DNA of 64,000 nucleotides from Paenilisteria newyorkensis. Lineage in GTDB: Bacteria; Bacillota; Bacilli; Lactobacillales; Listeriaceae. This document shows, piece by piece, positions 63,924-64,000 of the stretch. The notes beneath the pieces are model-generated. The model worked only from the letters and a program-made list of their open reading frames with translations. It did not search any database and was not told the DNA's origin. A program made the translations under genes and the position numbers. Location: contig NZ_JNFB01000001.1 of NCBI RefSeq assembly GCF_000766145.1, positions 43,874 to 107,873 of the forward strand. The letters are read 5' to 3'. Position 1 is the first letter of the stretch; each line of letters begins with the position of its first letter.

Positions 63924-64000
63924 TTATTTAACAGTTACTGCTACACGTTGAATTACTTTATATTGCGCATCGACATAGACAATTTCTGCTACGTCCGTTT
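63924..64000 (-). CDS. C-terminal end of an unidentified protein (runs off the right edge)
   Basis: The minus strand is open from the window edge to a TAA at 63924-63926. The last residues read DVAEIVYVDAQYKVIQRVAV then TVK, a beta-strand-like tail that could belong to an extracellular repeat domain. A terminator directly after the stop supports a real gene end. Too short to identify. Confidence 0.6.
   Translation of the reverse strand, partial: TDVAEIVYVDAQYKVIQRVAVTVK

Noticed and set aside
1..64000. CRISPR arrays, tRNA or rRNA genes, intact insertion sequences, integrases or attachment sites
   Set aside because: On reading both strands I found no regularly spaced direct repeats, no tRNA-like cloverleaf with CCA end, no rRNA sequence and no transposase or integrase frame, even next to the accessory islands.

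Overview
The window reads as a chromosome segment from a low-GC Gram-positive of the family Listeriaceae, most likely a Listeria species outside the L. monocytogenes group. This is judged from protein resemblance and from remembered gene order (maltose phosphorylase-dacA-cdaR-glmM; dlt-rpiA; crtN-like-ykvS-ptsHI; patA-ykyB-ykuJ-cbpB-ccpC-dapH-dapL-mscS), not from a database search. Blocks that I recall as separate in L. monocytogenes are neighbours here, with accessory islands between them.

Layout. (1) 1-2.8 kb: end of a maltodextrin locus (DUF1189 membrane protein, maltose phosphorylase). (2) 2.9-8.9 kb: a carbohydrate island with a PRD regulator, galactitol-type PTS EIIA/EIIB/EIIC, a PfkB/LacC-type sugar-phosphate kinase and a class II aldolase, then a small membrane protein and a shortened SGNH-hydrolase-like gene. 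(3) 10-13.8 kb: dacA-cdaR-glmM, joining c-di-AMP synthesis to cell-wall precursor synthesis. (4) 14-15.9 kb: a thioredoxin-like protein, a Crp/Fnr regulator and a GNAT acetyltransferase. (5) 16.2-31 kb: a complete type VII secretion (Ess/Yuk) locus with two genes for identical EsxA proteins, then esaA-essA-esaB-essB-essC and an effector module ordered as in S. aureus essC1 strains (EsxC-, EsxB-, EsaE-, EsxD-, EsaD-like). It ends in a pretoxin-TG polymorphic toxin with an AT-rich tip and a probable immunity gene. (6) 31.1-33 kb: an AT-rich AIPR-family phage-defence gene. (7) 33.2-38.7 kb: a second PTS operon (PRD regulator carrying EIIA, ascorbate-type EIIB and EIIC, split transketolase). (8) 38.7-41 kb: unrecognised proteins and a minimal LPXTG protein. 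(9) 41.2-47.9 kb: the glmS ribozyme and glmS, then the dltXABCD operon on the minus strand. (10) 48.2-64 kb: rpiA, a CPBP protease, two carotenoid-type genes, ykvS, ptsH-ptsI, a 3-hydroxyisobutyrate dehydrogenase family enzyme, patA, ykyB, a Fur-box-controlled small protein, ykuJ, cbpB, ccpC, dapH, dapL, a MscS channel, and the tail of one more minus-strand gene at the edge.

Functional links: amino-sugar supply (glmS, glmM), c-di-AMP synthesis and sensing (dacA, cdaR, cbpB), lysine/diaminopimelate synthesis (patA, dapH, dapL), teichoic-acid D-alanylation (dlt), and general plus sugar-specific PTS components.

The least explained structure is a dispersed intergenic repeat (about 13769-13893, 39122-39385 and 54734-54923). 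Its copies have long imperfect inverted ends and a shared core, and lie immediately at or after stop codons; in two cases the left arm encodes the C-terminus of the upstream protein. Other points of interest are the minimal LPXTG peptide, the toxin tip/immunity/AIPR block, and a possible two-state hairpin between the glmS ribozyme and its start codon.
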